Shown here piece by piece: positions 1-5,632 of a stretch of 35,322 nt of DNA. Every line of letters starts with the position of its first letter. The first letter of the stretch is position 1. The stretch covers positions 1 to 35,322 of the IMG/VR virus record IMGVR_UViG_3300047455_000225, one strand, 5' to 3'. This stretch comes from a virus. The notes under the pieces were generated by a model that saw only the letters and a program-made list of their open reading frames with translations, did no database searches and was not told where the DNA came from. Position numbers and translations under genes: made by a program.

Positions 1-1
1 C

Positions 2-985
2 GTTGGTTATCCTGACACCAGTAGCCCAGCCGCCGAACACGGGACAATGCTGCATGGCATTGCTGAAGAAGTTCTGCGCATTGGGTTCACTGACGCCTCG
101 ACCTTAGAGGCTTCTGATTGGGAAATGGTTCAGAACTATTGTGCCTACGTTAAAGAGTACGCTGGGCCTGGCGCCCATCTCTACGTTGAGCACAATGTTT
201 CCCTTGAGCAGTACGTCACTGACATGCGCGGATCGATTGATGCGCTGATCGTAAGTGATGAGGCCATCCACGTCATCGACCTGAAGACCGGGCAATTTGG
301 TGTATACGCCTCAGACAATCCGCAGTTGATGGCCTATGCCCTTGGCGCCACTGATGAGTTCGATGGCTGGGCCAAAGAAATCTATGTGCATATATGGCAA
401 CCGGGCAACGTGAACCACTTCCACGTATCTGAGGAAGAGCTCACCAAGTTTAGTGAGCGCCTTGTGGCCAGCGCCGATATTGCCCTAGCGCCCAATGCCC
501 CAAGAAATCCATCGGAGGATGCCTGCAGGTACTGCAAGGCGGCGCCTGAGTGCCCGGCTCTGTATAAGGATCAACTGGCGATTGTCGGCGGTGACTTTAC
601 CGACCTGACAGACCCAGAAAAGCTGACCGATGAGCAGATCGCCACGGTGGTGCTGAACAAAGCGCGGGTAGAAAAGTGGATGAAGTCCGTATGGACGCAT
701 GCGCTGGATCGACACAATCGCAACCAGCCGCTCGAGGGCGTAAAGGTTGTGGAGGGTAGAGCCATGCGGAAATTTACTAAAGAGGGTAAGGAAGCCCTTG
801 TGAGTTATCTAGGAGATGAGGCGTATGAGAAAAAGGTCATTGGCGTGACCGCAGCCGACAAGCTCCTGGGGAAAGAATTGGTGGACGCAATGACCGTAAA
901 GGTAGGTTCGCCAACATTGGCTGGTCTTGATGATACTAGGCCGGCCTTAACTAACGCGATCGATGACTTCGATCGTCTAAACTGA
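2..985 (+). CDS. DUF2800 family PD-(D/E)XK nuclease, RecB/Cas4-like (5' end outside window)
   Basis: The first ATG in this frame is at 47, but the frame is open back to base 2 and the upstream codons read VGYPDTSSPAAEHGT, which matches the conserved family start where an A-E-G-T-like motif precedes a histidine helix. The gene therefore begins before the window. Counting from the ATG at 47, the nuclease core is visible: G-S-I-D (D65), then V-I-D-L-K (D78, K80), then N-P-Q-L-M-A-Y (Q93), the D...(D/E)xK...Q pattern of RecB-like exonucleases. A C-terminal cysteine group (C160, C163, C169) resembles the iron-sulfur ligands of Cas4/AddB-type nucleases; a further ligand would be upstream. Such genes commonly sit beside a DUF2815 gene in phage replication operons, as here. 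The likely role is processing DNA ends in phage recombination or replication. Family assignment is firm; the biochemical role is inferred. Confidence 0.85.
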   Translation, partial: VGYPDTSSPAAEHGTMLHGIAEEVLRIGFTDASTLEASDWEMVQNYCAYVKEYAGPGAHLYVEHNVSLEQYVTDMRGSIDALIVSDEAIHVIDLKTGQFGVYASDNPQLMAYALGATDEFDGWAKEIYVHIWQPGNVNHFHVSEEELTKFSERLVASADIALAPNAPRNPSEDACRYCKAAPECPALYKDQLAIVGGDFTDLTDPEKLTDEQIATVVLNKARVEKWMKSVWTHALDRHNRNQPLEGVKVVEGRAMRKFTKEGKEALVSYLGDEAYEKKVIGVTAADKLLGKELVDAMTVKVGSPTLAGLDDTRPALTNAIDDFDRLN

Positions 986-998
986 AAAGGAACTAACA

Positions 999-1532
999 AT
1001 GTCTAAGTTAATGTTAAAGAACGTCCGCCTGAGTTTCCCATCACTGTTTGAGCACGCCGAATACAGGGGTGACAGCTTGGGTAAGTATGAGTGTACCTTC
1101 TTGATCGACAAAGAGTCTCCGCAGTTGGCGGAAATTCAGGCCAAGATCAAAGAGATCGGCACTGACGTGCTGGGTAAAGAGTGGTCTAAGGCGAAACTCT
1201 GCCTGCAGGACGGCGCCTCAAAGGATTACGATGGCTATGAAAATTGCTTCGCCCTCAAGGCGACTACCAAGAAACGGCCGATCGTCATCAATAAGGATAA
1301 GTCAGCTGTCACGGCTGATGATGACGTGATCTATGCCGGCTGTTATGTCAACGCATCGGTATCTATCTATGCGTTCCAGAACACCTACGGGAAGTTTGTC
1401 CAGGCCCAGCTGAACGCTGTGCAGTTCAGTAAGGATGGCGACCGCTTCGGTGGTGGTGATGACTTCAGCATCGATGAGTTTGAGTCGATCGACAGTGATG
1501 ATGGCGATGACGGGGACACAATCCCCTTCTAG
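999..1532 (+). CDS. DUF2815 family single-stranded DNA-binding protein-like
   Basis: This 177-residue protein starts 13 bases after the DUF2800 stop, with AAGGA about 8 bases ahead of ATG. The N-terminus (LMLKNVRLSFPSLFE) is typical of DUF2815, whose members are often annotated as phage ssDNA-binding proteins. The last 25 residues are strongly acidic (repeated D, E, S) and end in D-G-D-T-I-P-F, very like the D-D-D-I-P-F tip that bacterial SSB uses to recruit replication partners. That supports an SSB-like role in which the tail docks the neighbouring nuclease or helicase or host factors. The core fold is not provable by eye. A strong hairpin follows the gene at 1542-1565. Confidence 0.8.
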   Translation: MSKLMLKNVRLSFPSLFEHAEYRGDSLGKYECTFLIDKESPQLAEIQAKIKEIGTDVLGKEWSKAKLCLQDGASKDYDGYENCFALKATTKKRPIVINKDKSAVTADDDVIYAGCYVNASVSIYAFQNTYGKFVQAQLNAVQFSKDGDRFGGGDDFSIDEFESIDSDDGDDGDTIPF

Positions 1533-1541
1533 GATCCTACC

Positions 1542-1565
1542 GGGGCGACTCCTCTGGAGCGCCCC
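1542..1565 (+). terminator. Intergenic GC hairpin without U-tract
   Basis: GGGGCG (1542-1547) and CTCC (1549-1552) pair with GGAG (1556-1559) and CGCCCC (1560-1565) around a TCT loop, leaving one unpaired A. The ten base pairs are mostly GC. No T-run follows, so it is more likely an attenuator, pause or 3'-end stabiliser than a complete intrinsic terminator. It separates the SSB-like gene from the helicase gene and shares the 12-mer TACCGGGGCGAC with the hairpin at 4073. Confidence 0.5.
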
Positions 1566-1602
1566 ACCCCTCCAAAACGTAACCTAAAATTTGGGGAGTT
1601 GT

Positions 1603-2784
1603 ATGGTATACGCCAGCCACCAGATTCAAGCCAGTGACGATATAGCCGATAGGCTGGAGCGAGACAAGTTCGCCGCGCTCGCAGGCGCCCCCCGATCAGG
1701 AAAGACAGCCACGGCCATACGGGCCTGTGAGCTCCTACATTATGACTCTGTCCTCGTGTTCACCCCGAAGGCAGCAATACCGGGCTGGCACTCTGAGATT
1801 GAGCGCACCGGCACCAAGACCCATATCACCGTGACCAACTACGAGCAGGCGCACAAGCTAGACCCTGATGACTATGACTTTGTGATACTGGATGAGAGCC
1901 ACCGCTTAGGTAATAGGGGTAAGCCCACCAAGCGGGTGCAGAGTATCGCCCGTGTGGCGTATAACAAGCCGCTACTGATCATGTCCGGGACGATGATCAT
2001 TGAGACGCCGCTCTCGATCTTCTACCAACAGGCCATCAGCCGGCACGGGCCGTTCCAGTTCCAGAGCTTCTACAAGTTCTTCAAGGAATACGGCATCCCT
2101 AATACGATCAGCATTAATGGCCGCACCATTGAGCAGTACAACCGGGCCAGGCCCGAACTGGAAGAGGCCATAGGCGAGTTTGTGGTGACCATGACCCAGC
2201 AGGACGCCGGCATTAAGGTCTCCGCGGTCGATCAGCTGCACGCCGTTAAGCTCAGCCCGGAGACCAAGCAGATGATCAAAGACGTGAAGGAAGGCGTGCT
2301 AGAAATCGCCGGCCGGGAGTACCTGTTTGAGTCGTTGATGGCTGAGCGATCCGCCATTCATCAGCTGGAGTACGGTGGGCTGAAAATCGGCGATGAATAT
2401 TGGGAGTCTGGTACGGATGAGGTAGCCGATTACATCCTAAAGACCTTTGGCGACCACGATAAGATGGCTCTGATGTGTCACTACATTAGCACCCGCCAGG
2501 TGTTTGAGCGCAAGTTCAAGAACGCCCGGTTGCTGTCCTCCAACGCGCACGCAGAGGGTGTAGATCTATCGCAGTACACAGACTTTGTGGTGGCTGGGAC
2601 TGATTTCTCTGGCGCCAAGCACGCGCAGCGGCGGGAGCGTGGGATCAACATGATGCGTAAGGGTGAGGTGACCGTCCACTTTGTTATCACCAACGGCGGT
2701 ATCAGCCGGCCGGTCTATAACGCGGTGACCAGCAAGAAGGACTTTAACTTATCTCAATATCGGAAATGGCGAGGTACGCTATGA
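1603..2784 (+). CDS. SF2 (SNF2/DEAD-like) DNA helicase
   Basis: A 393-residue ATPase. The start is placed at the ATG at 1603 because GGGGAG (1593-1598) lies 4 bases ahead of it; an in-frame TTG at 1591 would overlap that site. Walker A is G-A-P-R-S-G-K-T (residues 28-35), the Walker B/DEAH-like motif is V-I-L-D-E-S-H (94-100), motif III is S-G-T (128-130), and a C-terminal Q-R-R-E-R fits motif VI with its arginine finger. SNF2-like helicases with VRR-NUC and DUF2800/DUF2815 genes form a common phage replication cluster. The protein is somewhat short for an SNF2 helicase, with little accessory sequence. It probably remodels or unwinds DNA during phage replication or recombination. Its last 41 bases overlap the 3' end of the opposite-strand VRR-NUC gene. 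Confidence 0.85.
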   Translation: MVYASHQIQASDDIADRLERDKFAALAGAPRSGKTATAIRACELLHYDSVLVFTPKAAIPGWHSEIERTGTKTHITVTNYEQAHKLDPDDYDFVILDESHRLGNRGKPTKRVQSIARVAYNKPLLIMSGTMIIETPLSIFYQQAISRHGPFQFQSFYKFFKEYGIPNTISINGRTIEQYNRARPELEEAIGEFVVTMTQQDAGIKVSAVDQLHAVKLSPETKQMIKDVKEGVLEIAGREYLFESLMAERSAIHQLEYGGLKIGDEYWESGTDEVADYILKTFGDHDKMALMCHYISTRQVFERKFKNARLLSSNAHAEGVDLSQYTDFVVAGTDFSGAKHAQRRERGINMMRKGEVTVHFVITNGGISRPVYNAVTSKKDFNLSQYRKWRGTL

Positions 2785-3031
2785 CCTCTTCCAGAGACTC
2801 AGCCAGTATGGCCACACCGCCGGCCGCTTCGATGCGCTTGAGTTGCGCTATCTGCAGTTTGCTTGCCTTGCCCCCTGGGGCTTTAACTTCTATCGCCACA
2901 AACTTACCGCTGATCACAGCGAGGATGTCAGGCGTGCCGCGCTTGTTTGCTGCCATCACCTTGACCACCCAACACTCATCTAACGTCGATAAGTAATCGG
3001 AGATCTTCTTTTGTATGTCTGACTCAAACAT
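2744..3031 (-). CDS. VRR-NUC domain nuclease, antisense to its neighbours
   Basis: Ninety-five residues from the ATG at 3031; the frame stays open to a TTG at 3085, but the fold starts at M-F-E-S-D. The VRR-NUC core is clear: R-G-T-P-D-I-L (PD at 34-35), then V-A-I-E-V-K (E48, K50), then Q60 and a C-terminal A-G-G-V-A-I-L strand, a PD-(D/E)XK fold seen in phage nucleases and in FAN1. Phage members are regarded as structure-specific or Holliday-junction nucleases. The gene usually travels beside the SNF2 helicase on the same strand; here it is inverted, overlapping the helicase 3' end by 41 bases and the zinc-ribbon 5' end by 17. No good Shine-Dalgarno site is visible. Conserved catalytic residues argue strongly against a chance frame. 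Confidence 0.8.
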   Translation of the reverse strand: MFESDIQKKISDYLSTLDECWVVKVMAANKRGTPDILAVISGKFVAIEVKAPGGKASKLQIAQLKRIEAAGGVAILAESLEEVIAYLAISDIEIS

Positions 3032-3170
3032 AAAGGATTCTAAACCCTGCGAGAAATGTGGCGCAACTGCAGAAGCGGTGCGCAAGGCACAGGATCTAAG
3101 TCTAGTAGGATTCTACTGTCCTACATGCAGACACTACGACAAAGCTATAGGAAGAGAGAGGAAACTGTGA
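3015..3170 (+). CDS. Small zinc-ribbon protein (51 aa)
   Basis: ATG at 3015, TGA at 3168-3170. The protein carries C-E-K-C (C12, C15) and C-P-T-C (C35, C38) 19 residues apart, the layout of a zinc ribbon, with a basic end (R47, R49, K50). It is the only + strand frame that fills the gap between the helicase and the terminator at 3217-3248. GGAG (2999-3002) lies 12 bases ahead of ATG, longer than ideal. The start overlaps the 5' end of the opposite-strand VRR-NUC gene. Such small phage zinc ribbons may bind nucleic acid or host polymerase, but no specific role can be assigned. The two paired CxxC motifs make a chance frame unlikely. Confidence 0.65.
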   Translation: MSDSNIKDSKPCEKCGATAEAVRKAQDLSLVGFYCPTCRHYDKAIGRERKL

Positions 3171-3183
3171 TACAAAATACATG

Positions 3184-3212
3184 CCGGGAACTTTGCAAAC
3201 GTTTGAACCCGG
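3184..3212. repeat. Nested inverted repeat ahead of terminator
   Basis: CCGGG (3184-3188) pairs with CCCGG (3208-3212), and the enclosed stretch contains the perfect 10-base palindrome CAAACGTTTG (3196-3205). This could be a dyad operator or an RNA hairpin. GGTAA (3211-3215) can instead pair with TTACC (3228-3232), so this arm competes with a second structure next to the terminator. Confidence 0.45.
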
Positions 3213-3216
3213 TAAG

Positions 3217-3248
3217 GCCCGCTTGAGTTACCCCTCGGCGGGCTTTTT
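3217..3248 (+). terminator. Rho-independent terminator of the rightward operon
   Basis: GCCCGC (3217-3222) pairs with GCGGGC (3238-3243), with an inner GAG (3225-3227) to CTC (3234-3236), followed at once by TTTTT (3244-3248). This is a classic intrinsic terminator for + strand transcripts from the helicase/zinc-ribbon genes. The T-run overlaps the stop codon of the opposite-strand gene 3247-3489; in that direction the hairpin is not followed by a U-run. Confidence 0.8.
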
Positions 3249-3489
3249 ATTGCCGCCTCCAGAGCCGCACGGTGTCGCCTGGCTCTTTGCGCTGAGTGAA
3301 GCGCCACTTCATTGTCCGCTCAAAGTACGCCTTAATCCTTAGGCTCGTTTTGCCGTCCACAACAATGCATTGGCCAATCTGCCAACCCAGTAAATTGGAG
3401 TAATCGTGTCGCGTTCTGGTCTCAGGCATCGGGTGCCCATCCATTAACTGCATAAATATATTCCGTACATTTTGTATAGATGCTATCAT
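3247..3489 (-). CDS. Small hypothetical protein (80 aa)
   Basis: I do not recognise this protein. It is basic and rich in R, K, Q and W (ends R-L-W-R-R-Q), with a compact body from T-R-T-R-H-D-Y to W-R-F-T-Q-R, compatible with a small nucleic-acid-binding protein. Initiation at the ATG at 3489 is uncertain because upstream signals are weak; ATGs at 3453 and 3444 are alternatives that would leave an AT-rich 60-70 base divergent promoter region before the + strand gene at 3517. It points the same way as the VRR-NUC gene, 215 bases further along, so the two may share a leftward transcript. The position between divergent small genes suggests a regulator, but that is inference only. Confidence 0.55.
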   Translation of the reverse strand: MIASIQNVRNIFMQLMDGHPMPETRTRHDYSNLLGWQIGQCIVVDGKTSLRIKAYFERTMKWRFTQRKEPGDTVRLWRRQ

Positions 3490-3516
3490 AAAACTCTAAA
3501 CAACGGGGCACAGTAT
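3454..3516. promoter_or_regulatory. AT-rich divergent promoter region (candidate)
   Basis: Between the rightward gene at 3517 and the alternative leftward start at 3453 lies an AT-rich stretch with several -10-like hexamers (TATCAT at 3484-3489 on the + strand; TATACA and TATATT on the - strand). -35 matches are poor in both directions. Divergent gene orientation is the main reason to place promoters here. Confidence 0.3.
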
Positions 3517-3777
3517 ATGATCATACAATGGACAGGGCCGGATAACGGAGACGGCCGGGTAGCTGACTTTGCCATCAGTAAGAGCGACATCGAGCACCGC
3601 AGGATGGAGGTTAGGCAGGCGATAGCGCAGCTGGGCGCCATGTCTGAGCTCTCAGTGGTCTCTGTGACGGAAATCTGCGAGTCACTGGGTATCGACGCCT
3701 ACCCAGTTATATCTGCCGTAGAGCGCCTTAGAGACGTTTCTGATAAGACCATACTTAAGCTAGAGGATTACATGTAA
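3517..3777 (+). CDS. Small hypothetical protein with possible winged-helix segment (86 aa)
   Basis: The start chosen is the ATG at 3517, with GGGG (3505-3508) 8 bases ahead; the frame is open upstream to a TTG at 3472, which has no ribosome site. Residues 49-73 (S-V-T-E-I-C-E-S-L-G-I-D-A-Y-P-V-I-S-A-V-E-R-L) read like a helix-turn-helix or winged-helix recognition unit, preceded by a helical segment (residues 23-40). No family is recognised. It is directly followed by the next gene (TAA then GTG), so the pair is probably one transcript. A DNA-binding role is a guess from the HTH-like pattern. Confidence 0.6.
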   Translation: MIIQWTGPDNGDGRVADFAISKSDIEHRRMEVRQAIAQLGAMSELSVVSVTEICESLGIDAYPVISAVERLRDVSDKTILKLEDYM

Positions 3778-4047
3778 GTGGCGATGAAGCTTAGCAACTG
3801 CGGACGATACTGGTTACCCGCGGCTGAGATGCCGTTCCCTGACAAAGAGTCCGCCAGAAAAGAGCTGCACTCGCACATTGAGGACTACCTGGCCCGCGGA
3901 GGGTCGATCGAAAAGCTGTCTCACACCAACTTTGCAGAGACTCCCCGGAGTGGTGAGGAGTACAGAGAGATGTTCAAGTCCAATCTGTCATTCGGCCATA
4001 ATCGGAATCGTAAGATCCAATTCAACCACAAGATAAAGTCAGATTAA
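3778..4047 (+). CDS. Small hypothetical protein (89 aa)
   Basis: GTG at 3778 abuts the previous stop, with AGAGGA (3762-3767) 10 bases ahead; an ATG at 3784 is an alternative with a poorer site. The protein is soluble, mixed charge and rich in E, K, N and R, with a basic C-terminus (H-N-R-N-R-K, then K-I-K). No domain is recognised. It is the last rightward gene before the convergent point, so it lies at the 3' end of the early/middle transcript. Confidence 0.55.
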   Translation: MAMKLSNCGRYWLPAAEMPFPDKESARKELHSHIEDYLARGGSIEKLSHTNFAETPRSGEEYREMFKSNLSFGHNRNRKIQFNHKIKSD

Positions 4048-4110
4048 TGGTGGCCCTGGGGGCATTACGGGTTACCGGGGCGACCGCAATGAACGCCCCC
4101 CCAGGACCAT
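4047..4110. terminator. Long inverted repeat between convergent gene blocks
   Basis: ATGGT and CCTGGGGG near 4047-4062 pair with CCCCCAGG and ACCAT at 4098-4110, leaving a GGC bulge. Inside lies a second hairpin, GGGGCG (4077-4082) with CGCCCC (4094-4099). The repeat lies exactly where the rightward genes (ending 4047) and leftward late genes (ending 4115) meet, as expected for a bidirectional terminator. No T-run is present on either side, so termination may rely on hairpin stability or Rho. Confidence 0.5.
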
Positions 4111-4114
4111 AAAC

Positions 4115-4993
4115 TCAACTACAAACTGGCGGTTTCGGTGAGAAGGCAACTGACTGACAATTCACATAAACCGTCTCAGTTGTCCCGTCCCCGTCTGATC
4201 CAGCTACCGCTACACCATCTAGGTCGATTGAGTAAGCCGCACCGGCCGCATTAAGTGAGGCGATGAGCTCGGCCATAGACATGTTGCTGCCTTCGTAGTC
4301 GATAATGTAATCAGTGTGGTCATTGATGCCGGTGTTAACGAATCCGTTATCGGTGGCTGCATATGAGGTCGTTGTAGTTGTGTTGCTATCCTGGCTGGAA
4401 GTGGAACTGGTGTCGGCACTGCTAACACTGGACTGATCAACATAGGCGTTATCGCTTAGCTGATACAAATCCCCACCGGCCGATATGCCAACCTGATTTG
4501 CGGCCGCAGTGCCCAAGTCTGCCACAGACTGAACGATCGCTGCGTCTGCCGCCTGATCGCCTAACAGGATCTTGCGGTTGTTATTGCTCTGGTTCTTGGC
4601 AACGTCACTCTGCATCTGGGCGATGGCTACTCCGGTTATCAGCCCGGCCACTGGAGCGGCCAAGACCTTGGCGTACTCGAGACCCGTGTCTCGCTGTTGC
4701 TGCAACTGCAGAACGGGTGCATCGTCGAAGTCCTCCTCTGTGCCCTCAACGCCTATGACGGCCAAGGCCACTGTCACCGCAGGGCAATGATCTGGGTTGG
4801 CCTCGCACACGCGAGCAAGGCTATCGAACAGCTTCTCGTTGGAGGATGCTTTGGCTTTCTTTTCCTGCAGCCTAGCCTCTCGCTGAACTGCGACCATCTT
4901 GATCTGATCAGCTGAGTGCTGTTGTGTCCGAATGTTGCCGGTCTTGGTCGCACAGCCGGTCAAGAAAATTACTGCTATTAACAAATACTTCAT
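4115..4993 (-). CDS. Phage lipoprotein of unknown function
   Basis: A 292-residue protein starting M-K-Y-L-L-I-A-V-I-F-L-T-G-C: a short signal peptide with a lipobox (L-T-G-C, lipid on C14). Alanine at the +2 position predicts outer-membrane rather than inner-membrane retention in a Gram-negative host. A helical, basic, Q/K-rich stretch follows (about 25-55), then a hydrophobic Ala/Gly segment (about 110-128), a Ser/Thr-rich linker and a C-terminal region with two cysteines. AGGAG lies 7 bases before ATG. It is the last gene of the late block. It could be a superinfection-exclusion lipoprotein or a lysis (spanin-like) factor, but it is far longer than typical o-spanins and has no clear motif for either role. 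Confidence 0.75.
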   Translation of the reverse strand: MKYLLIAVIFLTGCATKTGNIRTQQHSADQIKMVAVQREARLQEKKAKASSNEKLFDSLARVCEANPDHCPAVTVALAVIGVEGTEEDFDDAPVLQLQQQRDTGLEYAKVLAAPVAGLITGVAIAQMQSDVAKNQSNNNRKILLGDQAADAAIVQSVADLGTAAANQVGISAGGDLYQLSDNAYVDQSSVSSADTSSTSSQDSNTTTTTSYAATDNGFVNTGINDHTDYIIDYEGSNMSMAELIASLNAAGAAYSIDLDGVAVAGSDGDGTTETVYVNCQSVAFSPKPPVCS

Positions 4994-5017
4994 GGGGCGT
5001 CTCCTACTGGTAATTGT

Positions 5018-5620
5018 TTATCTCACTACTTCTGGCATTTCGGGCCAGGTGATGTTCTTTGGCCATCCTTCTGTTGTGGGTAAGTCGCGCAAAGCCTGCC
5101 GGAAATCTAGCCACTCCTGCAGGTTCTTAACGCATGCGTCTGGTGCGTGAACAAAATCACTGCGCGCGAGGACATCGTTCCGCTCAAAGCGAAACGCCAT
5201 TTCCATGTGCGCGTACTGGGCCTCCGCTTCCTCTTCGGTGTACTTAACAATGTCCCAGCCGACCGTCTCCTGGTGTGGTGAGGTGATGTCCTGAGCGACC
5301 AGATACTCTGTCCAAACGTCAAACTCAGGCTGGGGCAGTGAGCGCGTGTGTATCTCTTGCGCCATATAGACCTCTGGCTCAACGTCCATCTCGCCGGTCA
5401 TGGGAATCGGGCATTCACTCTTATGAGCCTGCGCCCTATTCCAGAAGCCGGTGACTACGGACCCGACCGCCTTAATCAGTTCTTCTAGCTTCTCTTTGCT
5501 GAAGTCGGGCGGGTTGAGCGACTTGTAATACTGCCAATCTGGGTTATCCGGCGAAGTAAACTTCAGCAGGATATACTCTCTCTCAGGCTCATATTCTTCA
5601 ATCTCATATTTGATCTTCAT
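5018..5620 (-). CDS. Tail fiber assembly chaperone-like protein
   Basis: A 200-residue protein whose C-terminal 50 residues (147-195) have the pattern R-N-D-x-L-A-R-S-D ... D ... W-L-D-F-R-Q-A-L-R-D-L-P ... W-P, the signature of phage tail assembly chaperone / tail fiber assembly proteins (PF16778-like). Members usually lie directly after the fiber or adhesin gene they serve. Here it follows the glycine-rich adhesin by 12 bases, with AAGGAAGGA before its ATG. The N-terminal 145 residues are acidic and not recognised. The likely role is folding or attachment of the adhesin or neighbouring fiber; whether it stays in the virion cannot be told. Confidence 0.7.
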   Translation of the reverse strand: MKIKYEIEEYEPEREYILLKFTSPDNPDWQYYKSLNPPDFSKEKLEELIKAVGSVVTGFWNRAQAHKSECPIPMTGEMDVEPEVYMAQEIHTRSLPQPEFDVWTEYLVAQDITSPHQETVGWDIVKYTEEEAEAQYAHMEMAFRFERNDVLARSDFVHAPDACVKNLQEWLDFRQALRDLPTTEGWPKNITWPEMPEVVR

Positions 5621-5632
5621 ATCCGTCCTTCC

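Noticed and set aside
3181-3222. tRNA-like look of the 3181-3222 stretch (GTTTGAACCCGG)
   Set aside because: No cloverleaf forms: the D-arm and anticodon arm are missing and the arms belong to the competing hairpins described.
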